NCBI RefSeq assembly: GCF_018918345.1
Contig: NZ_JAHLQI010000003.1
Coordinates: 293,992 to 357,991, forward strand
DNA from: Butyricicoccus intestinisimiae
GTDB taxonomy: Bacteria > Bacillota > Clostridia > Oscillospirales > Butyricicoccaceae
Direction of reading: 5' to 3'
Length of the DNA stretch: 64,000 bases
In this document: positions 28,267 to 40,136 of the stretch, in pieces
Numbering within the stretch: position 1 is the first letter of the stretch
Layout: each line of letters begins with the position of its first letter
Made by a program: the position numbers and the translations under genes
Notes under the pieces: generated by a model
What the model was told of the DNA's origin: nothing
The model's input: only the letters and a program-made list of their open reading frames with translations
Database searches by the model: none

Positions 28267-29091
28267 ATGAAGAGAAAGCTATTCTGTCAGATTTCTCCGA
28301 CTACCTATCGAATTTCTGTCCAGAAATGCCGCTGCATGCGGCATCTGCGCGATTGGACAAGCGGAAAAACATTTGCTGCCGAAAAATCTGACGAGCCATT
28401 GCCGATGCTCATCTATCGGCACAAGTCCTTGATTCGCCGCAAGCTGGGCAATGTCCACATGGATTTGCAGGAAAACAAAGCGGTCAATCTGTCTCTTGCC
28501 GCGCCAAAGGTCACCGGCATCCTGATCCGTCCCGGCGAAACCTTTTCCTTTTGGCATCTCGTCGGTTCGCTCAGTCCGAAAAAGGGATATCTTGAGGGAC
28601 TTGCCATTTCCAACGGAGAACCGAAACGCGGCACAGGCGGCGGTATGTGCCAGTTTACCAACCTCATCCATTGGATGATTCTACATACCCCGCTGCAAAT
28701 TGTAGAGCACCATCACCATGACGGTCTGGATTTATTTCCGGATTTCAATCGGCAGATTCCATTTGGCACGGGCACATCGATTGTATATAACTATCTGGAT
28801 TACCGCTTTTACAATCCAACCGATGCGACCTATCAGCTGATTGTCTATGTGACGGACAAATATCTGTGCGGCGAGCTCCGCGCAGACAAAGCGCAGAAAT
28901 ATACCTATCACATTCTCTCCGAAGATGAGCATTTTGTCGAAGAAAACGGCATTGTCTATCGTTGCGGTGAGGTCTATCGCCGCATCATTGATCCAAAGAC
29001 AGGAAATTGTATCGAAAAACAACTGATTCGCAGCAATCACGCGCGTGTTCTATACGATACCAGCCATTTGACAATCACCAGCCGGTCTTAA
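28267..29091 (+). CDS. VanW family protein
   Basis: 274 residues, start ATG after AAAGGAGACCAGTATC. The VanW core is clear: LNLSLAAPKVTG-like region, RPGETFSFWHLVGSLSPKKG, RGTGGGMCQFTNLIHWMIL and VVEHHHHDGLDLFPDF-type sequence with NPTDATYQLIVYV. VanW proteins accompany some vancomycin-resistance clusters but most are housekeeping proteins of unknown function; no van genes occur here. No signal peptide is evident. Confidence 0.88.
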   Translation: MKRKLFCQISPTTYRISVQKCRCMRHLRDWTSGKTFAAEKSDEPLPMLIYRHKSLIRRKLGNVHMDLQENKAVNLSLAAPKVTGILIRPGETFSFWHLVGSLSPKKGYLEGLAISNGEPKRGTGGGMCQFTNLIHWMILHTPLQIVEHHHHDGLDLFPDFNRQIPFGTGTSIVYNYLDYRFYNPTDATYQLIVYVTDKYLCGELRADKAQKYTYHILSEDEHFVEENGIVYRCGEVYRRIIDPKTGNCIEKQLIRSNHARVLYDTSHLTITSRS

Positions 29092-29131
29092 AAAAAGCCA
29101 GCCTGTTCCCTCCCGAACGGGCTGGCTTTTT
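29092..29131 (+). terminator. Terminator of the vanW-family gene
   Basis: AAGCCAGCCTGTTC pairs with GAACGGGCTGGCTT, followed by TTTTT, directly after the stop codon. Confidence 0.85.
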
Positions 29132-29321
29132 GATTGTTGCGGTTCGGCTGTCTTTTGGGAGATTTGCCCAAAATTTCACAATAAATTTTGTACAAAATAC
29201 CTATTCCATTTTTTCGAAAACCTGTATAATTTTCTGCTTACATTTTGGTTATATTCTGTGATACAATCGCTTACGGTTTGAAAAGAGATCATCTCCGTTT
29301 TGCAAAGAGGTAAGGAAAAAT

Positions 29322-30779
29322 ATGATTACAGACATGACAAAAGGCTCGCCTTTTAAAATTCTGATTAAGTTTGTCATTCCGCTGCTGCTGAGCATGGTGT
29401 TCCAGCAGCTGTACAATTTGGCAGACAGTGTGATTGCCGGCCGTTTTCTCGGCGTAGACGCTCTGGCGGCAACCGGCGCGGCGTATCCGATCACGGTTTT
29501 GTTCATCGCCGTTGCAACCGGCGCAAGTGTCGGCTGTTCGGTTGTCATTTCCCAGTTGTTCGGCGCCCATGACATCGTGCGCATGCGCACCGCGGTTAGC
29601 ACCGCTGTGATTTCTCTGATTACGCTGGCATTGACCCTGACCGCAATCGGCGAGATTGCTTGTCCGGCTCTGATGCAGCTCATCAGCACGCCGGAAAATA
29701 TTTTTGAGCCGACCATGGTGTATCTGCGCATTTACATTGCCGGTCTGTTGTTCCTGTTTTTGTACAATACCGCAACCGCCATTTTCAATGGTCTGGGCGA
29801 CAGCCGCACGCCGCTGTATTTCCTCGCATTCTCTACGACATTCAATGTCATTTTGGATATTTTCTTTGTCAGCAAGCTGAACATGGGTATCTCCGGTGTC
29901 GCTTGGGCAACGCTGATTGCGCAGGGCATTTCTTCTCTGCTCGCCGTTGTCACGCTGGTGCGCCGCCTGTCCCGCATTCACACGGCGGAAAAGCCAAAGC
30001 GCTTTGACCGTCATCTGCTCGGCCGCATGGCAATGATTGCGATTCCGTCTATCTGCCAGCAGTCGTTTGTATCTGTCGGTGTTTTCTGTGTACAGGGTCT
30101 GGTCAATCCGCTCGGTTCCAACACGGTTGCCGGCTTCTCCGCAGCACTCAAGGTTTCCACCTTTGCCATCATGGTTATGAATGCGCTGCCGAACGCACTG
30201 TCCAGCTTCGCCGCACAGAACATTGGCGCGCAGGACATCAAGCGTGTGCGTCAGGGCGTGCGCGACTGCATCATCATGTCTGAGCTGGTCATTGGCTCGA
30301 TTATCGTTTTGTTTTTTGTTGCCGGTCAGCCGATTTTACAGCTGTTCCTCGGCAGCAGCTCCAATGGCACGGTTATCAGTGTCGGCATTGAGTATCTTCT
30401 CATTGTCGCTCCGTTCTACCCGCTCGTCGGCATCAAGAATTGCTGCGACAGCGCTTTGCGCGGCGGCGGCGCCATGGGTCCGTTTATGATTACCACTCTT
30501 GTCGATCTGGCTCTGCGCGTGGCTCTGGCTTATATCATGGTTCCGATGATGGGCTTTGCCGGTGTATGCTATGCATATCCGCTCGGCTGGGTTATTGGCA
30601 CCTCTATCTCTATCATTTTCTATATCTGCAACGTTTGGGTGCCGAAATACATGCGCGATGCGCAAAAGGCCGGCATTCATCTGCCAAAGATTCACCGTCC
30701 GGCAGTTGCAGAGCCGCAGCAGCGCACCGCTGCACCGCGCGCACGTCACGGACATTTCTTCCACAAGCGCGCAAACTAA
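29322..30779 (+). CDS. MATE family efflux transporter
   Basis: 485 residues with 12 hydrophobic segments. The N-terminus GSPFKILIKFVIPLLLSMVF followed by QQLYNLADSVIAGRFLGVDAL is typical of the NorM/DinF-like MATE family; the repeat in the second half has QQSFVSVGVFCVQGLVNPLG and SFAAQNIGAQDIKRVRQG. These pumps expel cationic drugs or metabolites using Na+ or H+. The C-terminal tail (about 35 residues) is basic and His/Arg-rich, which is somewhat longer than usual. Confidence 0.93.
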   Translation: MITDMTKGSPFKILIKFVIPLLLSMVFQQLYNLADSVIAGRFLGVDALAATGAAYPITVLFIAVATGASVGCSVVISQLFGAHDIVRMRTAVSTAVISLITLALTLTAIGEIACPALMQLISTPENIFEPTMVYLRIYIAGLLFLFLYNTATAIFNGLGDSRTPLYFLAFSTTFNVILDIFFVSKLNMGISGVAWATLIAQGISSLLAVVTLVRRLSRIHTAEKPKRFDRHLLGRMAMIAIPSICQQSFVSVGVFCVQGLVNPLGSNTVAGFSAALKVSTFAIMVMNALPNALSSFAAQNIGAQDIKRVRQGVRDCIIMSELVIGSIIVLFFVAGQPILQLFLGSSSNGTVISVGIEYLLIVAPFYPLVGIKNCCDSALRGGGAMGPFMITTLVDLALRVALAYIMVPMMGFAGVCYAYPLGWVIGTSISIIFYICNVWVPKYMRDAQKAGIHLPKIHRPAVAEPQQRTAAPRARHGHFFHKRAN

Positions 30780-30819
30780 CCTTGTTTTTCCTACTTTTAA
30801 ATCTCTCTTTTTCTGGCAG

Positions 30820-30848
30820 GGCTGGCATCTTCGGATGCCAGCCTTTTT
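30820..30848 (+). terminator. Terminator of the MATE gene
   Basis: GGCTGGCATC-TTCG-GATGCCAGCC followed by TTTTT; a 10-bp stem closed by a UUCG loop. Confidence 0.92.
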
Positions 30849-30893
30849 ACTTGTTCCATATCTCGGCTGTTTGCTTTGTTTTTGCACAGTATC

Positions 30894-30921
30894 TTGCAAA
30901 ATATGCTGGGTATGATATAAT
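30894..30921 (+). promoter_or_regulatory. Promoter of the Mrp-family gene
   Basis: TTGCAA, 16 bases, TATAAT, 45 bases upstream of the start codon. Confidence 0.65.
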
Positions 30922-30966
30922 GACAGCACTCACAAAGAAAATTATTTAGAAGGAGTTGACTCTATC

Positions 30967-31779
30967 ATGGGTTGTAATCACGATTGCGACAGCTGCGGAG
31001 GAAGCTGCGGCGAGCCGGAATCTTTGCTCAAGGCACCGCATCCGCTTTCTAAAATCAAGAAAGTCATCGGCGTTGTCAGCGGCAAGGGCGGCGTAGGCAA
31101 GAGCATGGTCACTTCTCTGCTCGCCGTTGCCATGCAGCGTCAGGGCGCACACTGCGGCATTCTGGATGCCGATATCACCGGCCCGTCTATCCCAAAGGGC
31201 TTTGGTCTGACCGGCACACTGGGTGCAACAGAGGAAGGCGTTTACCCGATGGCTACCAAGACCGGCATTGACGTTTGCTCCATCAATTTGCTGATGGAAA
31301 ACGCTTCTGATCCGGTTATCTGGAGAGGTCCGGTTATCGCCGGCGCTGTTCAGCAGTTCTGGACGGATATTATCTGGAAGGATATTGACTTTATGTTTGT
31401 CGATATGCCGCCAGGAACCGGTGACGTTCCGCTGACGGTCTTTCAGTCCCTGCCGGTCGACGGCATTATCGTCATGACCTCTCCGCAGGAGCTGGTATCC
31501 ATGGTTGTTACCAAGGCAGTTAAGATGGCTGAAATGATGAACATCCCGATTCTGGGCGTCATCGAAAACTACAGCTATGTAGTATGTCCGGACTGCGGCA
31601 AGCACATCTCTGTATTCGGCGAAAGCCATGTGGATGAGATTGCCAAGGAACACAATCTGGACGTTCTCGCCAAGCTGCCGATGAATCCGGCTCTGGCATC
31701 CGCCTGCGATGCCGGTGCACTCGAAGATGTCGAGCTGCCGGATCTGTCCAAGGCGTGCGACAAAATCGCCGCACTGTAA
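30967..31779 (+). CDS. Mrp/NBP35-family P-loop ATPase
   Basis: 270 residues, start ATG after GAAGGAG. The N-terminus is Cys-rich ([13 protein letters not shown]), like the NBP35 N-terminal [4Fe-4S] site. The deviant Walker A motif GKGGVGKSM is followed by [19 protein letters not shown] sequence and the family motif [18 protein letters not shown] pair ([10 protein letters not shown]) near residue 205 provides the bridging-cluster cysteines. Acts as an iron-sulfur cluster carrier or scaffold. Many bacterial Mrp proteins lack the N-terminal cysteines, so this is the NBP35-like form. Confidence 0.93.
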   Translation: MGCNHDCDSCGGSCGEPESLLKAPHPLSKIKKVIGVVSGKGGVGKSMVTSLLAVAMQRQGAHCGILDADITGPSIPKGFGLTGTLGATEEGVYPMATKTGIDVCSINLLMENASDPVIWRGPVIAGAVQQFWTDIIWKDIDFMFVDMPPGTGDVPLTVFQSLPVDGIIVMTSPQELVSMVVTKAVKMAEMMNIPILGVIENYSYVVCPDCGKHISVFGESHVDEIAKEHNLDVLAKLPMNPALASACDAGALEDVELPDLSKACDKIAAL

Positions 31780-31786
31780 GCATTTC

Positions 31787-31819
31787 AAAAGCCTCCGTAT
31801 GCACATGCGGGGGCTTTTT
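31787..31819 (+). terminator. Terminator of the Mrp-family gene
   Basis: AAAAGCCTCCGTATG and CATGCGGGGGCTTTT form a stem with a few mismatches, followed by TTTTT. Confidence 0.75.
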
Positions 31820-31833
31820 GGCGGTTCTATGTC

Positions 31834-31862
31834 TTGCGGCAAAACCCGCGCTATGCTATACT
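31834..31862 (+). promoter_or_regulatory. Promoter of lepA-hemW
   Basis: TTGCGG, 17 bases, TATACT with TG extension; 85 bases upstream of lepA. Confidence 0.65.
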
Positions 31863-31946
31863 GATAGGTACGAATGGACTGTATTTGCGTCCGATTTTAC
31901 TTTGCACACATCCGCCGCGGCAAAAGGCGGTGGAAAGGAGATATGC

Positions 31947-33747
<1,801 letters not shown>

Positions 33748-33758
<11 letters not shown>

Positions 33759-34860
33759 GCTCGGCATTTATATTCACGTGCCGTTTTGCGCGGCAAAATG
33801 CAGCTATTGCGACTTTTACTCGCTGTCCGGCAAATTGGAACAGCGCGATGCCTATGTGGAGCGGCTGCTGACCGAATTGGTTCAGCAGCCCTCCGCCTGT
33901 CAGGATTACACGGTCGATACGGTCTATTTGGGCGGCGGCACACCGAGTTTGCTCGGCGGTGCACGCATCGCCCGTATTGTCGATACCGTTCGCGCACACT
34001 ACGCGCTGGAACCGGATGCGGAGATTACAGCAGAGGCCAATCCCGACTCGATGACGGATGATTTTCTCACAGTTTCCCGTGCATCTGGCGTCAATCGGCT
34101 GTCCATGGGCATCCAGTCCGCAAATGACCGCGAACTGCGCGCCATCGGCCGCATTCACACGTTTGCGCAGGCGCAGGACGCCTTTTTCCGCGCAAGACGC
34201 GCAGGATTTGCCAATCTCAGCGTCGATCTCATGTATGCCCTGCCCAACCAGCGCATGGAGCAGCTATGCGCGTCGCTGGATGCCCTGCTGGATTTACAGC
34301 CCGAGCATCTCTCATGCTACGGGCTGACGCTGGAAGCACACACGCCGCTCGGCAGACAGCATCCGATTTTGCCGGATGAGGACACACAGGCGGACATGTA
34401 TCTGGCGGTCTGTGACCGGATGCGCCGCGCGGGCTTTGAACACTATGAAATTTCCAATTTTGCCAAGCCCGGCTTTGCCAGCCGGCACAACAGTCGTTAC
34501 TGGAAGCAAAGCCCCTATCTCGGCTTTGGTCCCGGCGCACACGGCGATTTTGCCGGTCAGCGATATGAGATTCCGCGCGATTTATCCGCGTGGCTGCGCG
34601 GCGAAGCGCAGCCGGAACGCGAGGACGAACACGAGATTGACCGCACCGCGGAATACATCATGTTGTCACTCCGGACTTCTGCCGGTTTTGACGCGGAGTT
34701 TTACACCAAACAATTTTCGGCAGACCCCGCCCCTGTTGAACGGGCGCTGTCGCGTCTGCCCAAACAATATGTCCATCATACCGGCTCTCGATGGTCGCTC
34801 ACCGAGGACGGTTTTCTCATTTCCAATGCCGTGATTGTATCGGTATTGGAGGAGATCTGA
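33748..34860 (+). CDS. hemW: Radical SAM protein HemW (heme chaperone)
   Basis: 370 residues from ATG 33748 inside the end of lepA. Radical SAM motif [10 protein letters not shown], then [28 protein letters not shown] and [21 protein letters not shown], and the family C-terminal HemN domain with [21 protein letters not shown]. Formerly called coproporphyrinogen oxidase-like; known HemW proteins lack that activity and insert heme. The lepA-hemW pairing is common in Firmicutes. Confidence 0.95.
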
Positions 34861-34902
34861 TAGAAAATACCTTTCCATTACCCAAATTTAGGAGGAAAAC
34901 AC

Positions 34903-35175
34903 ATGCGTGCAATGTTAACTGTAGCGGGCAAGGACCGCACCGGCGTAATTGCCAAGATTTCCAACACTCTGTTTGAACACAACGTCAACATCGTTGACGT
35001 GCGCCAGAACATCATGGGCGGCGATCTGTTTGCCATGATTATGCTGGTTGAGCTGAAGGACTGCGACATCAGCTTCCCGTCTCTGACCGCTCAGCTGGAA
35101 GCCGCAGGCGTGGAACTTGGCATGAAGGTGCACCTGATGCATGAGGACATCTTCAACGCGATGCACCGCATTTAA
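34903..35175 (+). CDS. ACT domain protein (UPF0237)
   Basis: 90 residues forming a single ACT domain: [20 protein letters not shown], then [20 protein letters not shown]. Binds a small metabolite, often an amino acid, as a regulatory partner. Start follows AGGAGGAAAACAC. Fourteen bases upstream of the PFL/UPF0210 gene, a pairing widely seen in bacteria. Confidence 0.93.
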   Translation: MRAMLTVAGKDRTGVIAKISNTLFEHNVNIVDVRQNIMGGDLFAMIMLVELKDCDISFPSLTAQLEAAGVELGMKVHLMHEDIFNAMHRI

Positions 35176-35189
35176 GGAGAGCATATCCC

Positions 35190-36551
35190 ATGTTAAATAG
35201 CTTTGATATTTTAGAAACCATCAAAATGATCGAGGATGAACATCTGGATATTCGTACCATCACGATGGGCATTTCTCTGCTCGACTGCATCACCGGCGAC
35301 ATCAACACCACCTGCGACAAGGTTTATGACAAAATCACCCGCAAAGCGGAGCATCTGGTGGAAACCGGCGAGCGAATCGAGGCAGAACTGGGTATCCCGA
35401 TCATCCACAAGCGCATTTCCGTCACACCGATGGCAATGATCGGCGCGGCAACCGACGCGACTTCTTATGTGCCGCTCGCACAGACGCTGGATCGCGCAGC
35501 GGCTGCCTGCGGTGTCAACTTTGTCGGCGGATTCTCCGCGCTTGTACAGAAGGGCTTTGCCAAGGGCGATGAAATTTTGATTCGCTCGATTCCGGAAGCG
35601 CTGGCAACCACAGATCTGGTGTGCTCCTCGGTCAACGTCGCTTCGACCAAGGCAGGCACAAACTTGGATGCAATCCGCATGATGGGTGAGATCATCCGTC
35701 AGACCGCTGAATTGACCGCTGACCGCCAGTGCATCGGCGCCGGCAAGCTGGTTGTATTTGCCAACGCGGTAGAGGACAATCCGTTCATGGCAGGCGCCTT
35801 CCACGGTGTCGGCGAGGCGGACTGCGTGCTCAATGTCGGTGTATCCGGCCCGGGCGTTGTACATTCTGCCATTCAGCGCGCCGGTACCGAGTGTTCCATG
35901 AATGAAATCGCGGATATCATCAAGAAAACGGCATTTAAGATCACCCGTATGGGTCAGCTCGTCGGCTCGATTGCATCCGAGCGCCTGAACGTTCCGTTTG
36001 GCATTGTCGACCTGTCTCTGGCACCGACACCGGCAGTCGGTGACTCGGTTGCTCGTATTCTGGAAGAAGTCGGTCTGGAGTGCTGCGGCACCCACGGCAC
36101 CACAGCCATTTTGGCTATGCTCAACGACGCTGTCAAAAAGGGCGGCGTGATGGCATCCGCCGCTGTCGGCGGTCTGTCCGGTGCATTTATTCCGGTATCT
36201 GAGGATGAGGGCATGATTCACGCCGTCAACGCAGGCAGCCTGCATCTGGACAAGCTGGAAGCCATGACCGCTGTTTGCTCGGTTGGTCTGGATATGATTG
36301 CCATCCCGGGCGACACCTCCGCAGAAACCATTTCTGCCATCATCGCAGATGAAGCAGCAATCGGTGTTGTCAACAACAAGACCACTGCTGTCCGTGTCAT
36401 TCCGGCAATCGGCAAGGAAGTCGGCGAGGATCTGGAATTTGGCGGTCTGCTCGGCTCGGCTCCGGTTATGGAGATCCATCCGTTCTCCTCTGCACGCTTC
36501 ATTCATCGCGGCGGACGCATTCCGGCTCCGATGCATTCGCTGAAAAACTGA
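35190..36551 (+). CDS. PFL family protein (UPF0210/DUF711)
   Basis: 453 residues, typical for the family. Motifs: [19 protein letters not shown] near the N-terminus, [53 protein letters not shown] and the C-terminal [18 protein letters not shown]. The fold relates to pyruvate formate-lyase-like barrels, but its reaction is unknown. Start after AAGGAGAGCATATCCC. Transcribed with the ACT protein upstream. Confidence 0.93.
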   Translation: MLNSFDILETIKMIEDEHLDIRTITMGISLLDCITGDINTTCDKVYDKITRKAEHLVETGERIEAELGIPIIHKRISVTPMAMIGAATDATSYVPLAQTLDRAAAACGVNFVGGFSALVQKGFAKGDEILIRSIPEALATTDLVCSSVNVASTKAGTNLDAIRMMGEIIRQTAELTADRQCIGAGKLVVFANAVEDNPFMAGAFHGVGEADCVLNVGVSGPGVVHSAIQRAGTECSMNEIADIIKKTAFKITRMGQLVGSIASERLNVPFGIVDLSLAPTPAVGDSVARILEEVGLECCGTHGTTAILAMLNDAVKKGGVMASAAVGGLSGAFIPVSEDEGMIHAVNAGSLHLDKLEAMTAVCSVGLDMIAIPGDTSAETISAIIADEAAIGVVNNKTTAVRVIPAIGKEVGEDLEFGGLLGSAPVMEIHPFSSARFIHRGGRIPAPMHSLKN

Positions 36552-36646
36552 TGCGCCGGTTGTTTCGGCGGTTCCGCGCCGGTTTTGCCTGCGGGCTGAT
36601 CGGAACCATGGGACTGCTTGGGCTCATCGGACGCAAGAGAAAATGA
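36551..36646 (+). CDS. Possible 31-residue membrane peptide
   Basis: The ATG overlaps the PFL stop codon as TGATG, an arrangement that allows coupled translation. The peptide has an Arg-rich start (RRLFRRFRAG), a 14-residue hydrophobic core (LIGTMGLLGLIG) and a basic end (RKRK). It ends directly before the terminator. No family known; it could be chance. Confidence 0.35.
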   Translation: MRRLFRRFRAGFACGLIGTMGLLGLIGRKRK

Positions 36647-36685
36647 CAAAACCAGCTGTTGCCCTCGGGCAAACAGCTGGTTTTT
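36647..36685. terminator. Bidirectional terminator between PFL operon and sugar-binding lipoprotein
   Basis: AAAACCAGCTGTT-GCCC and GGGC-AAACAGCTGGTTTTT form a long stem with A/T runs on both flanks. Confidence 0.88.
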
Positions 36686-37697
36686 ACTTTCCTCCCCAGC
36701 GCTCCAGCTGCCGCTGCAGCTCGCTGATATGTGCCTCTGCATTGCCGGAAGTAATCAAGGTGACATCGGTATATACCGAATCCTCTACTTCCTCTCCGTT
36801 GCATTTTTTGACCGCGTAGTCAATGCATTGTTTTCCCATTTCATACGGATCTTGCGCAAAAACTGCGTCGATTTCTCCGACGCGCACCAGCTCGGAAACG
36901 TCAATCATGCCGTCAAACGATACGATATGAATGTCATCTCTGCCCAGCTCTGCGATGGCGCGCTGTGCGCCGACCGCCATGCTGTCGGATGTCGTGCACA
37001 CAACCTGAATGTTGTCATCCTCTTTCAGCAGGGCTTCCATGGTCTCCTCTGCCTTTTCCTCGCTGCAGTCGCAGTATTCTACTGCGGAAACCGTAACATG
37101 CCCGTCTTTCAAACCATCCTCAATGCCGTATTCCCGCAGCATATGCGTTTTATCGCCGTCCGCGCCGCGCAAAATCACGGCGTTTGCATTGTTTTGTTCT
37201 TTGACCAGCTTTGCGGCATACGCCCCCTGTTTATACGCCGCCAAATACTGATTGGTGCCGATGTACCCATCACAGTCCGCAAAATCCGAGGAAGTATCGA
37301 CGGTCAGGACAAGTTTGCCGCTTTTCTTTGCGTTTTCCAGCTCCTGTGTGATGCGCTGCTCATTGCTCGGCGCAACAATAATCACATCCGTCTTGAGCTT
37401 TGTCATCGCAGCCACCAGCTGCGCCTGTTCCTTAACATTGCTCTCTTTTTCCGGAGACACGATGGCAACCTGCACACCGAGCTTGTCCGCTTCGTATTCC
37501 GCACCCGCCTTGATGAGGGCGAAATACGGATTTTCCGTTGATTTCAGCACCATACCGATATATGGCGTATGGGTCGGATCCATTTGGTTATATCCCGAAC
37601 CATCCGATGACAGCTCCTGTTCGCCGCACGCACAGCAAAGCAGCACTGTGCTGAGCGTCAGACAGAGCAGGCGGCGCAGGTTTCTCCATGACATCAT
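36684..37697 (-). CDS. Substrate-binding lipoprotein, ribose-type (PBP1 fold)
   Basis: 337 residues from ATG 37697 (AAAGGAGGAGACAC upstream). The N-terminus has basic residues, a hydrophobic stretch (LLCLTLSTVLLCCACG) and cysteines that may be lipidated, although the lipobox is not canonical. The mature domain shows YIGMVLKSTENPYFALIKAG, EYEADKLGVQVAIVSPEK, TDVIIVAPSNEQRITQELE and DIHIVSFDGM, the pattern of ribose/galactose-type binding proteins. No ABC permease or ATPase genes adjoin it, so it is an orphan binding protein, perhaps a sensor partner. Confidence 0.85.
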   Translation of the reverse strand: MMSWRNLRRLLCLTLSTVLLCCACGEQELSSDGSGYNQMDPTHTPYIGMVLKSTENPYFALIKAGAEYEADKLGVQVAIVSPEKESNVKEQAQLVAAMTKLKTDVIIVAPSNEQRITQELENAKKSGKLVLTVDTSSDFADCDGYIGTNQYLAAYKQGAYAAKLVKEQNNANAVILRGADGDKTHMLREYGIEDGLKDGHVTVSAVEYCDCSEEKAEETMEALLKEDDNIQVVCTTSDSMAVGAQRAIAELGRDDIHIVSFDGMIDVSELVRVGEIDAVFAQDPYEMGKQCIDYAVKKCNGEEVEDSVYTDVTLITSGNAEAHISELQRQLERWGGK

Positions 37698-37885
37698 GTG
37701 TCTCCTCCTTTCCGTGCACAAATTGATAATAGTTAATTATAACATTGCCCTATGGTGGGAACAATAGCGGGAATCACCAAAAATCCATTCGCCGCATCTG
37801 CAAATTGCGTCTGCTTGACAGCAAACCGGAGACAGCGTAAGATGATATTATCTGCTTATATCTCAATTTATCGGGAGGATTCGTT

Positions 37886-38791
37886 ATGCTTGAAAAAAAA
37901 GGTGTATTTATATATATCGGCATATTGTGCATCGCCCTTGCCGCCGTGCTGTTCGCCGCCTATCATTTCTTTTTTGGGCAGGTGCAGCCGGACGATACGA
38001 TGCAGTCGCTGGCCTCTGCGCAGGCGTCCGGCAGCGCGGAGCGTTCCGACCCGTATGACTGTGTGGCTCTGCTCGGCATCGACACGCAGCAGGGCACGCA
38101 GGGCAGAGCAGACGCCATTCTCCTCGCCTCTATCGACAGAGAAAAAAATGCCATCAAGCTGTGTTCGATTGCACGCGATACCAAAGCAGAAATCGCGAAT
38201 CACGGCACACACAAACTCAATGCCGCTTTTGCATACGGCGGCGGAGACCTCATGCTTCAAACCATCAATGAAAATTTTAATTTGCATGTAACCAGCTATA
38301 TTGCCGTCAATTTCTCGGAAATGGCGGACATTGTTGACCAACTGGGTGGCGTAGAAGTGGAGCTGTCGGATGGAGAGCGGCAGGCACTGGGGGCTCTGGC
38401 AGATGGTCTGACGGCCGGTTCTCAAGTTCATCTCAACGGCGCACAAGCCGTGGCATACAGCCGCATCCGCCACTTAGACAACGATGATGTGCGCACCTCC
38501 CGCCAGCGCGAAGTTTTGAGCAGTCTATTGGAGCGCGTGCGCAGCATGGACGCAGATACCTATCCGGATGTCATGGATCAGCTGCTGCGCACCTGTACAA
38601 GCAATCTTTCACAGTCCGATCTCATGGCACTGCTCGCGCAGTTTACTCCCCGAGACACCACGATTTCACAATACGCCATTCCCTCTGCGAACACCAAGGC
38701 AGAGGGCAAGACGATAGACGGTGCTTGGTACTACGTCTACGACACCCAGAAGGCAGGCAAGGAAATCCGCTCGTTTTTGGGCATTGCTTAA
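37886..38791 (+). CDS. LytR-CpsA-Psr (LCP) family protein
   Basis: 301 residues, start after GGGAGGATTCGTT. One N-terminal membrane segment (FIYIGILCIALAAVLFAAYHFFF), then the LCP domain: VALLGIDTQQGTQGRADAIL, IKLCSIARDTKAEI (Arg that binds the polyprenyl pyrophosphate), HKLNAAFAYGGGDLMLQTIN and AYSRIRHLDNDDVRTSRQREV. LCP enzymes transfer lipid-linked polymers onto peptidoglycan. Short, single-domain version. May use glycopolymers made with the help of the GT2-GtrA set elsewhere in the window (inference). Confidence 0.92.
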   Translation: MLEKKGVFIYIGILCIALAAVLFAAYHFFFGQVQPDDTMQSLASAQASGSAERSDPYDCVALLGIDTQQGTQGRADAILLASIDREKNAIKLCSIARDTKAEIANHGTHKLNAAFAYGGGDLMLQTINENFNLHVTSYIAVNFSEMADIVDQLGGVEVELSDGERQALGALADGLTAGSQVHLNGAQAVAYSRIRHLDNDDVRTSRQREVLSSLLERVRSMDADTYPDVMDQLLRTCTSNLSQSDLMALLAQFTPRDTTISQYAIPSANTKAEGKTIDGAWYYVYDTQKAGKEIRSFLGIA

Positions 38792-38795
38792 CCGA

Positions 38796-38842
38796 CAAAA
38801 AAGCCGGAAATCGGAGAAATTCTCCCGATTTTCGGCTTTTCT
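38796..38842. terminator. Bidirectional terminator between LCP and FprA genes
   Basis: AAAAAAGCCGGAAATCGGAGAA pairs, with one mismatch, with TTCTCCCGATTTTCGGCTTTT around ATT. Confidence 0.88.
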
Positions 38843-38862
38843 TTGCCTATATTATCTGTGTC

Positions 38863-40029
38863 TTATCCCTTCATCAGTTCGTCGGCCATTGCCTCGATCT
38901 GTGCGTCATTTGCTGCATTCATTGCAGACTTGATGGTAACCGTCGTGTCCAGCCACGTGATGTTCTTGCTCTTTTCAAATGCGGACTTGATAATGCGGCC
39001 TGCTGTCGGCGCCCAAGTGCCGTTTTCAATCACGCCAAGGGTGCGGTTCTGATAGCTTCTCTCGGTCAGGCCATGCAGGAAGGCATGCATGAACGGGAAT
39101 ACATCTCCGTTGTATGTAATGGAAGCCAGCACCAGCTTGCCGTAACGGAACGCATCCTCAATGTTTTCCGACATATCGCTGCGTGCCAGATCTCTCAGAA
39201 CAACCTTCGGGCAGCCCTTTGCCTTCAGTGTCTCTGCCAGCTTTTCTGCCGCCTTCTTGGTGTTGCCGTAAACCGATGCATAGGCGATCATCACGCCCTC
39301 GGATTCTACCTTGTAGGAGGACCAGATGTCATACTTTTCAATGTAGTGACCCAGATTCTCAGTCAGCACCGGGCCGTGCAGCGGACAGATAATCTGAATA
39401 TCCAGCGTTGCTGCCACCTTGAGCAGAGCCTGCACCTGCGCACCGTACTTGCCAACGATGCCGATGTAATAGCGGCGTGCCTCACAGTCCCAATCTTCCT
39501 CTACATCCAGTGCGCCAAACTTGCCGAAGCCGTCTGCAGAGAACAGAACCTTATCGGCAGCATCATATGTGACCATAACTTCCGGCCAATGTACCATCGG
39601 AGCGAAAACAAACGTCAGCGTATGGCTGCCCAGCTCCAAGGTTCCCTTATTGGCAACAACCTCGCGGTTCGGCGCAACGTCCGCCCCGAAGAACTGCTGC
39701 ATCATCACAAAGGTCTTTGCATTGCCCACAACAATTGCGTCCGGATACACCTTCAAAAATTCTGCGATGCTTGCAGAATGATCCGGCTCCATGTGCTGTA
39801 CTACGAGATAGGTCGGCTTCTTGCCGTCCAGCGCCTCTGCGATATTGTTCAGCCACTCCTGTGCGAAATGGATGTCTACCGTGTCCATGACGGCAATCTT
39901 GTCGTCCAGAATCACATAGGAATTGTACGCCATGCCATTCGGTACCACATACTGTCCCTCGAACAGATCTACCTCGTGGTCGTTGACACCGACATACAGA
40001 ATGCTGTCTGTTACCTTACGAAATGCCAT
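38863..40029 (-). CDS. FprA family A-type flavoprotein (flavodiiron protein)
   Basis: 388 residues. The N-terminal beta-lactamase-like domain carries the di-iron motif HMEPDHS, further ligands in MVHWPEVMVTY and LHGPVLTE. The C-terminal flavodoxin domain binds FMN, with IAYASVYGNTKKAAEKLAE. Reduces O2 to water (or NO to N2O), protecting anaerobes from oxygen. Start after GGGAGGAAACTACA. Confidence 0.95.
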   Translation of the reverse strand: MAFRKVTDSILYVGVNDHEVDLFEGQYVVPNGMAYNSYVILDDKIAVMDTVDIHFAQEWLNNIAEALDGKKPTYLVVQHMEPDHSASIAEFLKVYPDAIVVGNAKTFVMMQQFFGADVAPNREVVANKGTLELGSHTLTFVFAPMVHWPEVMVTYDAADKVLFSADGFGKFGALDVEEDWDCEARRYYIGIVGKYGAQVQALLKVAATLDIQIICPLHGPVLTENLGHYIEKYDIWSSYKVESEGVMIAYASVYGNTKKAAEKLAETLKAKGCPKVVLRDLARSDMSENIEDAFRYGKLVLASITYNGDVFPFMHAFLHGLTERSYQNRTLGVIENGTWAPTAGRIIKSAFEKSKNITWLDTTVTIKSAMNAANDAQIEAMADELMKG

Positions 40030-40136
40030 TGTAGTTTCCTCCCATCGTAAGACTGCGAATGATTCTTATTTTCTGCTCTCATTGTACCCTAGACAGTCGG
40101 AGTTTGTCAATGGACGAACGTCTCTGCTGGATAAAT

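Noticed and set aside
28267..29091. Vancomycin resistance locus
   Set aside because: A VanW-family protein alone does not indicate resistance; no vanHAX, vanY or VanS/VanR genes are present.
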